This document shows positions 1 through 11,691 of a stretch of DNA of 64,000 nt, piece after piece. The DNA is taken from assembly GCA_022266195.1 (NCBI GenBank), contig WHVY01000003.1:10726001-10790000 (forward strand), read 5' to 3'. The translations under genes were made by a program, and so were the position numbers. Origin of the DNA: Tetranychus cinnabarinus (lineage: Eukaryota; Arthropoda; Arachnida; Trombidiformes; Tetranychidae). Below the pieces are notes generated by a model. It worked only from the letters and a program-made list of their open reading frames with translations. It had not been told where the DNA came from and did not search any database. Position 1 is the stretch's first letter, and every line of letters starts with the position of its first letter.

Positions 1-262
1 AATGCCGCTACCATATTCTGTTCAGTCCATCAATATTACAAGCATATATAGAATATCTTATTGCAGACAACTAAGCTGCACTGTAAAATTTGAACGACAA
101 AAAGTAAGAAGCTGAAAAACTAATTGATTTTTTGCTTGAAAATCGAAGTACTAGGATAAAATACTACAAGTATGAAGGATCGGAACAAGAGTAGATTCCA
201 GTATAAAGAGTAATGATAATAAAAGAACCGTGTTTGATAGATTTTGTTTAATGACAATCAGA

Positions 263-268
263 TTTATT
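263..268 (-). terminator. Polyadenylation signal of RpS14
   Basis: On the minus strand this reads AATAAA, about 40 nt past the RpS14 stop codon, a normal distance for an animal polyadenylation signal. Nothing else is recognisable in bases 1-262. Confidence 0.55.
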
Positions 269-307
269 TTTGATAATCACCAAAAATACTAGCAACTTTG
301 TTACAAT

Positions 308-824
308 CTATAGACGTCTTCCACGACGACCTCCTTTCCTTCGAGTACCATCAGATGGAATAGGTGTAACATCTTCTATTCTTCCTATTTTCATTCCTGA
401 ACGAGCCAAAGCACGAAGAGCACTTTGAGCTCCTGGTCCTGGTGTCTTGGTCCTGGTACCTCCGGTTGCTCGTAATCTGATATGCAGGGCATTAATTCCA
501 ATGGTTTTACACTTTTCAGCTACGTCTTGGGCTGCTAACATAGCAGCATAAGGAGATGCTTCATCTCTGTCGGCTTTTACTTTCATACCTCCGGTAACAC
601 GGGCAATGGTTTCTCTGGATTCAAAATAAATAGCGATTAGAATTCAGAATAACACGCTGAAAAACTTGTTTCTCTTACCTTCCGGAAAGATCAGTAACAT
701 GGACAAAGGTGTCGTTAAAACTGGCATAAATGTGAGCAACACCAAACATATTTTCGCCAGGTTGTTCAGATGGGAGCTGAAGAACAGCCGCTTCTTGGGT
801 AACTTTACCTTTACGTGGAGCCAT
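308..824 (-). CDS. RpS14: 40S ribosomal protein S14 (uS11)
   Basis: Structural protein of the small ribosomal subunit platform, in the cytoplasm. Two coding exons: 679..824 and 308..614, giving 150 residues (human 151). The first exon opens MAPRKGK and runs to the DLSG motif; the second carries the near-invariant KVKADRDE, TPGPGAQSALRALARSGM and the basic tail ending GGRRGRRL. The junction is phase 2 (AG|A, Arg), with donor GTAAGAG at 678 and acceptor CCAG at 615. A further 5'-UTR intron is likely: an acceptor lies just upstream of the ATG near 838 and a donor (GTAAGT) near 925. The start is the only ATG giving the family N-terminus. The gene lies 0.6 kb past the end of the otopetrin gene on the same strand. 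Identification is very secure. Confidence 0.97.
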
Positions 825-1452
825 TGTAACAGATAACTATGGGAAAAAAGGACACCAATATGAAAAAACCAATCTTATAGTGACATATATATACAATATA
901 ACTTAAAAATCAATAAAATACTTACGTAATTAAATTAATTAAACTAATAAGATAGAAGCTCAAAAACACAAACTTGTTCACATACAACAAAAAGGAAACA
1001 GTTTAACTTCCGTCTTGAGACTTGATTCACGCCGTCATAGAGACTAGCTCCATCTACAATAACACAACCCGCGTATTTTAAAAAAAATATCAAAAGGTTA
1101 TGAAAATCATTAATCGAACCTTTTTATTGAAGCAATCGAGATTGAACAATCATCAAATAAATAGCATAAAATGTCTTTAGGCATAATGAAATGTTATAAT
1201 ATATAAAAATAGATAAGTGAAGGAAAATGATGATAATTATTAGCTAAAGGATTTGTTATCATTGATTAGCTTTAAGTTTTCTAGCCTTTTGTTTTAAATT
1301 CAGTTTTTCATGAATGAATTTTATGGGATCCTAAATCAACCGATAGTCCCTTAGCATAAATTTTGATTACCGTTGATGAATGAATTCACACAGTTATTTG
1401 TTTCTTAGACAAATTGTTTTTAATTTATTAATAATTACAATTAAAATTAGTG
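825..1452. other. RpS14 5' UTR and promoter; spacer to otopetrin
   Basis: This holds the probable RpS14 5'-UTR intron (donor near 925, acceptor near 838 on the minus strand). The presumed noncoding first exon, around 930-1070, contains a less AT-rich patch. The rest, to 1452, is AT-rich sequence in which the 3' UTR of the otopetrin gene must lie. No other gene is visible. Confidence 0.5.
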
Positions 1453-4400
1453 TTAAATAAATTCTTGTTTAACTTTATACGTTCGTTTCCAGATATCACA
1501 AAGGCAAACGGTTGAATGAAATCGGAAAAAGATGGTCAATGGAGTCGTCACATGGGTAATAATTGTCCAAGCCCAGAATCCGTAAAATGTCATTTGAACT
1601 GGATTGGAATCAGCTCTTCGGGTTTCCAGTGTATTAATGGCCCACATGGCAAAGTTACAAACCAATAAAAAGGTAATCATTTCTCGAGCGGGTTTCCTCC
1701 TCACCTAGACAAAAAGTAAAACAAAACATGATTAAAAAATGGAATCAATTACGAGGTAAATTGTAAGGTTTAATTACTTGTTCTGGTGTAGAGGCATAAC
1801 GGCGAGTAGCATCAAGAATAAAGACTGTTTGAAGAGTTGATTGGACTAGACAAGCAACAGCATTAACTTTAACCAACTGAGTGTTACGATTAACGCTTGT
1901 GTTTAGGAACTGAGCACCAATTAATGAAAACATATTAAAAACATAAAGGCCAGTTTGTGCAACAATCAATAATATATTATCCAGTTCAACATTCCTATGC
2001 GGGTTGTAATTCAGTTTACGAATCTGTAGAAGAAAAAGCGAAAAAAAAGATCAAATTAATTCAAAGTAAACACAGTAAAAGTACGATGAATCCATTGCTG
2101 AAAATAAAAATTAAAGGATTACATGAAAAAGCGCAATACAAAACTATCATCCAAATTAAAAATTAACCTTGCTATTCAAAGTAAATTGTTTAGTTGACGT
2201 ATAAATCGAAAATTTAGCAAATAAATTGAGATATCAATTGAAGCTAAACCATAAACTGCTTAAATTGATCTTGTAAAAATATGAATAAAATGAATAGATC
2301 ACTGAGCTCGGGAATCATAATACCATAAATCTAATGAATCTTTTGTTTTCAACTCAATCAAAGACAATAATTAATAGTTGTGTTTCGTTTTTCCTCAAAT
2401 TTATACAAAGATTCATCCTAAGCAAGTGAAGGGTAAAGACAAGATTTATAATCTCGACTCCATGATGACCAACCTGAAATATTGCGATCATACAGGCAAC
2501 AGCATTGATTCCATAGACAGCGATTTCAACGATGTGAGCTTGAAGAACGCCTAAATGTCGATAATTAGGCTTTTTGATCAAGACAAAGAACAGGATTAAC
2601 GATATAATACAAACAACCAGAAGAAATATGCCACAAAATAGTCCTTTATGAGCTTTCGCACAATCAACCTGAAAACAAAATAAAAACACAACATTATTAA
2701 TTAGTTGTTAATAAAAGCATTTATAAATTATATTTACTTGGTAGTAATGTCGCTGGTGGTGATTAACTGTCGATGTACTCTGGGCACTTCGATGTCGCAG
2801 TCTATCGGTATTTAAACTGTGAAAGAAAGTAAAAAGTGGAAACAATTTAGTAATGGAAAAATGAATTGCATGTTAACTATTTTTATTGTCTTATGGTGCT
2901 TTTGTGAGTATTATAGCGCATAAACAATATCAACCTATTACTATTGATAGTTTTAATTGACTTTACGATTGAATTTTGTCTCCATTTAGTTGATTTTTAA
3001 AGACAATAATGAAGTTAATCAAATTAATTTGTAATAACTTGGTTTTTAATGTGATTCCTGCCAACCACCTAAAACTCAGTAATACCATTTGGATAAAATA
3101 ATGGTACAAACATGGTTAGTAAAGTGTACATTTTAAACGAATGGAATCAATAAAATCTAAATTTACTCCCAACCACAATTGGTTTAACAACTGATTTAAC
3201 AATTGTTTAATCAATGATTATGTTGATAATAATAACGTTATTCACATCAAATCAACAGACAATCAAGTTAAATGAGAGAGGAAAAAATAACAATTACAAT
3301 CAGTAAACTAATTAACTGTAAAACACATTCAAAAGACTCAATCGATTGTGGCTTTTGTATTAGCCAAGAATGAATTTGAAAAATGTGTAAAAATTGACTT
3401 TTCAATTGCGCCTTAAAGTTGCTGCAATTAATAAATTGTAATTGAATGAAATTAAATTAAAGATGAAAATTGATGAAACATTAAATGATGAAAAGTCATC
3501 AAGGTTAGACTGATAGTCACAATTAAATGAAACAAAAACATAAACTTGAAATGCAATGAAAAAGACTGAACAGAATAGGAAACATCAGGAAGTTCATGGG
3601 ATGAACGTAAACCATTTTTGGATCCAATTGCATTATAATATAATCAATAAATGACAATGGCAATGAAAAAGGAAGAAGTCAAATGTGGAAAAGTTGATGA
3701 ACTTAGAATGAGTTTGAAATGAAGACGTGATCATCAACAGATACACTGACCAATCTGAATAATTTAATAACCCATAAATTGATCAAGACGATGACCTTTC
3801 AAACAGATGAATCTATTAATATATTGACCATCATCTTCAAGTGTAAATTTAATTTTCTCATGTCCACCATTTGATCCTTTGTAGAGTTAAGACAAACTTA
3901 TCAAAATATATTGATAACAATATTAATGATTATAAGGGAATCCAGTATTGAAAGTTAAATGTAAACCTTGAAATGTTTGTATGAAAAGGTTGGGAATGTT
4001 ATAACAATTACTAAATTAAATATCTTTCAAGTGAACAATCAGCTGAACACTGAACATGTGTGTTGAAAAGAAATTGAAAAGATATTTCAAATTGATTCAG
4101 AAAGCATCAAAATATCAACAATTTGTCATTGACAATTAAATTGTGATTAGCTGAAGTCAATCGACTTATAAAACAGTTGTAATCACATGAGTTTTGACGA
4201 TTTTTCACTTTAATTTTGAGTGTTTTTATTGCACTTTTATAACAAAAAGGCTTTTGATTTACAATGAAATTAACAGATGATTGAATCGACAATATTTAGG
4301 TTTAGTTAATGACAATTCATATTTATGATTGTAATAAACAAAATAACATCCATAATCGACTATTATTAATAGCAATTTGACTTTAATTTTGATAATTTTG

Positions 4401-7400
4401 ATGCTATCATTGCGGAAGTATTGGATAATCAACTGTTGATCAGTTGATTATTTTGTGGTGCTAAATGATTGACAATGGAGGTTTGATTGGTGCCAATCAG
4501 CATGCAATTGGATCTGATCAAGTTTCAAGTTCAACATTTCATAACATCAATGATAAACATGACAAATATGTATTTTTTAACGCTTTTTTTGAGGAAGAAA
4601 AAAGGTAAACAAGAAATTATTTTTGCACGAAAGATGATTAACTCATGATTAACTCTTTTTTTTAATGGAGTAATAATAAATATATTAATAGCTCGAGATG
4701 AGATGGAAGTGGCTGAATTGAGCTTTAATTGTAAAGTAAATATGATAACAGTTTTTAGTCGACATTTCCTGAGTTAAAGAATGATTAAATTAATAGTAAG
4801 AATGAAAATGTTAGCAACAATAATGACTGATATTTAGCACTTGATTAGGTTGAAGTAAAAAAAAACACTTGAAATTTTTGATTCCCAATATTGCCTAAAT
4901 AATCAACTGATTCAACTGTTTCAATCAAGGTTAGACTGAGATAATCTGGTAAATAACCAGAAGAAATGTATTTCATTGGAATTGAAATTTTCCAGAAAAT
5001 AAATACTTTGTAACCATTTAATTGTTGTTAATCAGAATAGATATTAAATGCTGTCATTATTTCATACTTTGATTGTGTCAATAAGGATATAACATTGAGT
5101 TTAAGTGATTGTTTGTGTGTTGATCAAGTGTTGGAGTTTTTGGTTTCCTCATAAAATCAGATGTTAATTAGTGGTCTGATTGTTAATTAGTTTTTAAAGC
5201 TTAGCCACTTGAAACTAGAAGGTCATCAAAGGCCACAAACTGGCAACAATAATGAGATTGCGAGGAGTAAATATTGATATATAAATGACAAAAATAGTGA
5301 TAACAATCGGTTGAACAGTAATCATCACATGATATCAGTTATCATGTTCAGAAGTGATTCCAATTGTTGGCGAATGTTGCTAACTGTAAGGTGAAAATGT
5401 AATTAAGTAACCAATGAATGAAAGGCCTTCAGTAAAACAAACAGTTTTCAGGATTAATTCAATTGTACGCCAATTGTTCAATCATTTCAATGTTGATCAA
5501 CCTCTTTTTGTTCATAATTTTTCACTTCAAGTATCGGAGTAAATCTCAAGAGGAGTTTCAATCTTGAATCTGTCAAAACTTTCAATTTAATATACATTAA
5601 TAAGGAACGGGTAATGATGATAATGAAAGGTATCATTCAGTGGATTTGGATGAAGACGGTGAAAAATAAATATTGATGATCCACTCATGATGAAGAGATT
5701 CATCAGTAGATTCAATCTAATCACATTTCCAGTAATCTTTCAACCAACTATCAGCTGACAATTAACATCGATAATCATTACCAGGTTCATTAAAGGTTTA
5801 ATTAAAACAGGTCATCAAATGCGGAAACATAAAATTTGTGAGAAATATCAAATTGTTGTTATAACAGCAACAATGATAACTATCAAGTTATTGATTTCTG
5901 GTAAAGCTTCAACTTTTACCTCAAAAGTCATTGGCCAACAAAAACAAGGTTACAATTTGGAAGGTTAAACAATTAGTAAATCCAGTGATTAGCAACTTAA
6001 GATTAATAAAGCTTAAGATGTTGTTTCATTGAACAACCCTGACTTTGGGATTAAATTGAAAACATTATCTTAAACTATTGTCCTTGCCTTTGAATTGAAT
6101 GCATTAAAATTGTATTAACATAGGTTAATGGTTAGGATGAAGCTCAATGATTAACTGTTAAGTGTATTGAATTGCATTGTAAATTGTATTATAAAAAGCT
6201 TTTAACCATGAACTTGAATGGAAAGATGAAAATGAAATTGTAATTACGATTAAGAGCTGAATATGATTGAGAAACATGAATTAATCAATAACCAATTGAC
6301 TTATTTTATATTAATCATAAAGTCTATCAAAACATTATTTAATGCTTATTTTTTTTTGCTATAATTAAGAGATAGTGAATTATGAATTTCAATTTAGTTT
6401 AGACTCAAGAGACTCTTTGATTGTTGTGATTAAGGTAGCTTTATATGTTTAGGATTGGAATGAAACAAATCGATCAATTTTGATTTGAAGATTAACACGT
6501 TCTGATCATCTTATTGTTGGTAAAATTGTATTCATCAATTAGCTTTATTTCAAACTCTTTGAACACATGATTAGAGTGAGAATCAATTTCATTGATCATG
6601 CAATCAACAATTTACTTCCTTTTCTGTTTAGATGATAACAAGCAATTTAAATTGTAACGAGTCAAGGAGTGAGAAAAGATATAGAAATATTTATCAAGGA
6701 AAATTCTGGTTATAAATTCTGGTGATGATCAATTGGATGAACAATTTCCTTTGTGAAGAAAATTTAAATTTAATTTTTGTCCTTGTCTAGTTGAATTAAA
6801 GGTTAACAAACAAATCAACATTGAATGTAACCTTGCAATCTCAAATGGTTGATTAAATTGTCAAGATTGGGAATGAAAATGCAAATAACAATCGACAATT
6901 AACCAATTGATGATTGTATGGTTATGCAATTGTCGGAGTCATTAATTAATGAGTTGATCAAAAGTGGTTGAGTTCACTGATCTTTCCTGTGACAATGAAT
7001 TAAAGTGGCAACAATTTACGAATCAATTCGCAAATCAATATTACTTTAACCACCAACGCTATTCAACCAAAATTGTGCATTAAACAGAGCATTTTCATTT
7101 CTGATTGTATCCAAACAGGGAATAATACTACATTTGTTGCTTCACAATGAATTGATATTTTGATCTAACAATTAAACTCACAAATTATCAGCTCTAGAAG
7201 TTGAAACAAGCTAGAAATATTGAGAAAAATTTAAGGCTTGAAAAGTGCGACATTTTCTGGTTTTCAATGTAAAGTCTGTTGAATTGATTTATGTTTAATA
7301 TTCAATGTAGGAAATAAAAGAATTAGAAATTAATTATTTTGAGATTCGTTGAACATACCTTGATGAATCAGTGTGCTTCCACATGATGTAGAGGATAGCA

Positions 7401-9783
7401 GCACAGATAAGTGAATATTCAATTGTACATGGAAATAGGAATTGACTCGCATCTTGAACTAATTCACCGATGACATTTGATCGACGGCAAACGCCATGAG
7501 TGGTGAATATTTCATGATCATCGATACTTCTTTTTGATAGATGATGAATGACTGATGAAGATAGAGATGATGCTGAAGGTGAAGATGAGTGAGGAGACGC
7601 GTATGATGATGAAGCTCCTGAATATAAGATATCTTCACCTAAAGAGTTGGTTAATGAAGATGAATGTGATGATGATGGTGAAGATGGTGATGAAGCTGGT
7701 GGAGGAAATGGAGCGAAAGAACCGTCAGCAGTCATGAATGGGTTATGCTTATCATCTTCCACTGCAAAGCCAAAACTGGTCAATTCATAATCGGGTAAAA
7801 AGATTTCCCTTGAAGTAGCATTTGGATTAAGTATAATCATGATTTGATGTTTTGTCTCTTGAATTAAAACGTGAAGCCAAACACAAAGATTGGTAGCAAT
7901 CATATGCATTAACCCGAATCGTGCTATAAATAAAAATATAATTGGAAATTGGAAAATACAGACAATTTGAAAATTGGATTGATCAGACAATGATTGTACA
8001 GTTAAGGGAGTAAACAAATCAACCACTCAATCACAATTTATTTAGGATCTGCCATTAATCGAAGTAGTCATTTAGGTTGCTTTATTTTCAGGCGCTAGTT
8101 AAGTCTATCACGAGATAATTAAGGTAAACATGGAATTATGGAAAATAATCAGTCTAGAATGAGATTGTTTGACAGAAAAAAAGTGAAAACTTGGAGGAAC
8201 CTTTATGGTTGATAATGAAGATGATCCACTTTATGTTGAGCAAATACGGAAAGAATAGTGTTTTTAAACAAATGAAACTTGGTCAAGATGACGATATATT
8301 ACAAGATAGTGAAATCGATAGAAATACAAAGAGTGAGTGCAATATTCAAATGATTAAAGGCAGTAAAATACGAAATTAACATTTGGAAATGTATGTAAAG
8401 GTATAGCTTGTCTGTAACAGAACGATCTGAATAGATTGAAATAAAATCTCCAAACAGACTGACAAGTGTAAAGATATTGGTGACGGATAAACTTGAAATA
8501 ACACTGAATAAAAATCTAATCGTTGGATGGAAAAAAGTAATCAAAATATTACAAAGATAAATCGAGTGTTGATCAAAGAAAAAAAAACAACAAATTGTGT
8601 AATTACAAGTAATAATTGGTGAAATAGGTGGAAGAATCAGACATCAAAATACTGGTGTTTGATTGAGTAGTTTGGTTTGTTAGCCCTCAATTGTGTGAAA
8701 CTTATGGTTAAGTCTATTGGAGTGGAAAAATTTCTTACCTATGTAATTGTGTTTGGATATGAACGCTTTAGAGTTCATAAAGATGAAATAGAGTTGAAAA
8801 AAGGTAAAAGTCATGTGAGCGGTTGGTGTAAATCCATAAAGAAAACTGTAACATTGCTCTTTTGACTCTAATTCAAAGTACTGGCCAAACTCGAGGCCTG
8901 AATAAATCATTGAACCAATACCAAAAGCTACAGCTCCAAGTCTTAAATAAAAGGAGCCAAAATGGACTGGACCAGAAATTTCGTCTTCGGATAATGAACT
9001 ATTGGTTGAACTAGATTGTAATTTTGTATCTCCTCTACCTGTTCCAGTTGTATCATTGCCATTCGCACCAGCCTCAACGTTTGACCAAAGGAAAAAGGTT
9101 TTCGCTCTAATCATTAATGAAGACTTTTTACGTTTACTTGTTTCTCGAAACAAATAAATTAAGATGAGAAACATGATGGAGCCAAGATACAGGTATAAGT
9201 AGAAACCTTCGTACCAGCCGATAGGAATTCGATGAGAGATTACCTCTGCCATTGGGAAACAAAGACCAATGATAACAATCATCTTAGAGTAAATGGCACT
9301 TAAAACGAAAACTAATCCATCAAAGGCATCTGAATGGTTGTTGAATCGTGATGAGTGAACAGCTCGTCGATATTTCTTGTGTCCACTAACAACTCCAACA
9401 CCGCCACTACTGGCATTACGCCTGCATCCACCTGTAGTGCTTCCACCACCATTGGCGACACTAGAAACACCAAAACTTGCTCCACTTGTACAGTTTATTA
9501 TGCCTCGACCAACTGTTGATCGGTTCAATTCGGAATATAAAGGTGGACGACCAGAGTAATCGGTTGATTGTAAGGTTCCAGTTCCAGTGGAAGGTGAACC
9601 TCTTGATGAGGGTTTAAATTGAATGGCTGTTTCGATGTCATCCGATTTATTTAATGGGCAATTTTCATCCCCAAGGTAAAAGGTAGCATCTTTACGTCCA
9701 CTAGTCATGGGCATCCCATCGATGCAAGATAGGTTACTGAGGGTCACTCTATACTGATGAACAGAAGGTTTACAAATAGACAT
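1453..9783 (-). CDS. Otopetrin-family proton channel
   Basis: Multipass plasma-membrane protein of the otopetrin family, known proton-selective channels used in acid sensing and pH balance. Six coding exons: 8739..9783, 7359..7923, 2738..2816, 2474..2668, 1778..2023 and 1453..1704, giving 793 residues with all phases matching. After about 165 low-complexity Gly/Ser/Thr-rich residues come hydrophobic segments with family motifs: FFQLYFIFMNSK, ARFGLMHMIATNLCVWLH, VDCAKAHKGLFCG, LLIVAQTGLYVFNMFS, and a final exon with FLLVCNFAMWAINTLE, FYGFWAWTIITH and FRFHSTVCLCDIWK. A Ser-rich loop of about 90 residues interrupts exon 2. The start ATG at 9783 is the first in frame. Upstream sequence stays open to an acceptor at about 9828, so a longer N-terminus cannot be excluded. 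A 5'-UTR donor lies near 10205. Confidence 0.93.
2817..7358 (-). other. 4.5 kb intron of the otopetrin gene
   Basis: Very long compared with the 60-100 nt introns usual in this window. It is bounded by donor AG|GTATG at 7358 and acceptor TTTCACAG at 2817. The content is strongly AT-rich, with many short CAATT/AATTG and TTGATC-type words. No open frame over about 60 codons and no RNA gene could be recognised. It is the natural place to look for enhancers or nested noncoding transcripts. Confidence 0.7.
7924..8738 (-). other. 0.8 kb intron of the otopetrin gene
   Basis: Lies between exon 1 (donor ATAG|GTAAG at 8738) and exon 2 (acceptor TTTATAG at 7924). The codon Gly/Ala at the junction is restored in phase 1. 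Short frames on both strands in this stretch look like chance. Nothing else seen. Confidence 0.7.
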
Positions 9784-11691
9784 ATTAAGCAATACAAATG
9801 ACAACACCAGGAAGCTAAAACCTCCTAGGCGGGGAAAATGTTAAGCGAAACTGTTGCGTTTCCTTGACTTTCTCCACTGTGATATTTTTGTATTTACTTT
9901 ATCAAAATTCACTTGATTAATGTTTCTTGTCCAATATCGATGATCTTTGTATTCACTAAGTTAAACAGTTGTTTCTGTCGTTTTGATTTGTCCAACAACT
10001 TACTGTAGAAATAGAAAGTTTGGATTGAAACAAGTTATTGTATGTGACAGATGAATAATTTAGCTTTCAGTTTTTCTTTTTCTGATTCTGTCCGATGAAC
10101 TGTTAATAAACAGTATTGTCTTGTTGATGTTTACTTATAGTGAGAAAGGAAAACTGAAAGCTGAATTGATATCGACTTATGTCGTTTCTCATCTACTTAC
10201 TTTCATATTGAAGTGGATTTTCAGGATTCAGGTTTCGGGTGAGACTCCAGAATCAAATAAATAAAAAAAGAGTATTAAGGAAAAGGAAAGGCATAATAGA
10301 GGGAGAGACTAGATTATGCTCAGTTGATATGAAAAAATTAAGTTTCGTATCAACTATAAACTTAAGATGCTGATCTTAAGAGTTCTATGCTCTCCCTCCT
10401 CTCTGTCCCCAATCTTATCCTCTTTTAATCTTGATGATTCCTTTAAACTAATCATCATCGCCAACAATTTCGTCTCCTTCAAATGTAAGCTCATCCTAAA
10501 AATGTACACTTGTCATAGATGCAAATTCAATTGCAGAAACACTGAAATCAAGAATAAGTTTAACACGAACAATTCATTCAATTGCAACATCATTGTACAT
10601 CATTGTAATACAATGATTGTATTATTAACATGAGATTAAAAGCAATAAATGAAAAGATTTTAAAAATTGCGCGAAAGGTAAACCATCGAGAAAATGGCGC
10701 CATCTTATGGCATAAAATAATGATATTATTTAGATATTGACTTGAGTGTTGTTTAGTATTGATTACTAATCAATGATTAGTAAATTGAGGAATCAAGTGA
10801 GAAGATTTTGAACTTGAAAATTAAAAAAAGTGAAAATTCAGTCAAAGAATCAATTTGAATCAATTATGCAGAATTTGTTTTAATTATTTGTTTAGCTTTG
10901 TTCTTTTTGTATTACTCTCTGTTTAGATTAATTTGCATTTTTTTAATTTATAATCATAATTGTAATGGGTTCACTTAATTACTACTAATTCTTGATAGAA
11001 GACTTTTCCCTCCAAGAAACATAAACACATACACATTATACTAACAAGTATTGTAAGTACGTTGACGTGAGATTGATGCAAGTGTTGTTGCCCTCAAATG
11101 TCATGCAGATTTTACATATTACATCAGTTTTAGCTTTTTTGTCTGCTTGTTACAAAATGAGTTTTAAAGGGCTGAAAAGGGAAGAAGCAGAATGAGAAAA
11201 GAGTACAATCGGGAAGAAGATTAAGTAAGGAAAAATAATAGTCAATAATAAGAATAAAACTGGTATTCTTAATTAAAATCCATGGTGTGAAAGAAACTCA
11301 TAATTGTTGAAGTTGTCAAGTGTTGATGAAGTAGATGGTTTTTTAATTTTCTGCAGCTAATGAAGCTATTAATAATAATTTCTTTAATCTTTTTATGTTC
11401 ATTTGAAGTCCTGTTAACTGTTGTCAGATTTTTATCACCATTAAAGATGAATTTCAAAACCGTGGGGAGTTGTGTGTATTTGTTTATCCTTTTTTTGTCC
11501 TTTGTTTCAATACAATGCAATAACAAGCAAAAATGTAATCTTGACTTTGAGTCCTGGTTATCATTCAGGTTTTATGTTTGTTTTCTTATGAAGGAAGTGA
11601 TAAAGAAAAGAGAAGATATAAGAGGATTTTCCTTTTTTTTGTTAAAAACGGGAGCAAAGGGTTCAATTGTAAATGCCTAGGACGCGTTGCA
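9784..11691. other. Otopetrin 5' flank; spacer to CNOT1-like fusion gene
   Basis: The minus strand holds an acceptor near 9828 and a likely 5'-UTR donor (GAAA|GTAAGTAG) near 10205, so the otopetrin transcript probably starts around 10.2-10.3 kb. An imperfect inverted repeat lies at 10061-10162. The remainder to 11691 is AT-rich and should contain the 3' UTR of the CNOT1-like fusion gene. A 106-codon plus-strand frame at 11360-11680 is judged doubtful. Confidence 0.45.
10061..10162. repeat. Imperfect inverted repeat (stem-loop)
   Basis: The left arm, 10061-10083, starts AGCTTTCAGTTTT. The right arm, 10143-10162, is its reverse complement, with 13 exact pairs and then mismatches. The loop of about 60 nt contains a second small palindrome (CTGTTAATAAACAG). 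It sits just left of the probable otopetrin 5'-UTR exon. Confidence 0.5.

Noticed and set aside
11360..11680. Plus-strand frame of 106 codons beginning with a leader-like sequence
   Set aside because: Hydrophobic throughout, no family, lies in the probable 3' UTR of the minus-strand fusion gene; AT-rich DNA gives such frames easily.
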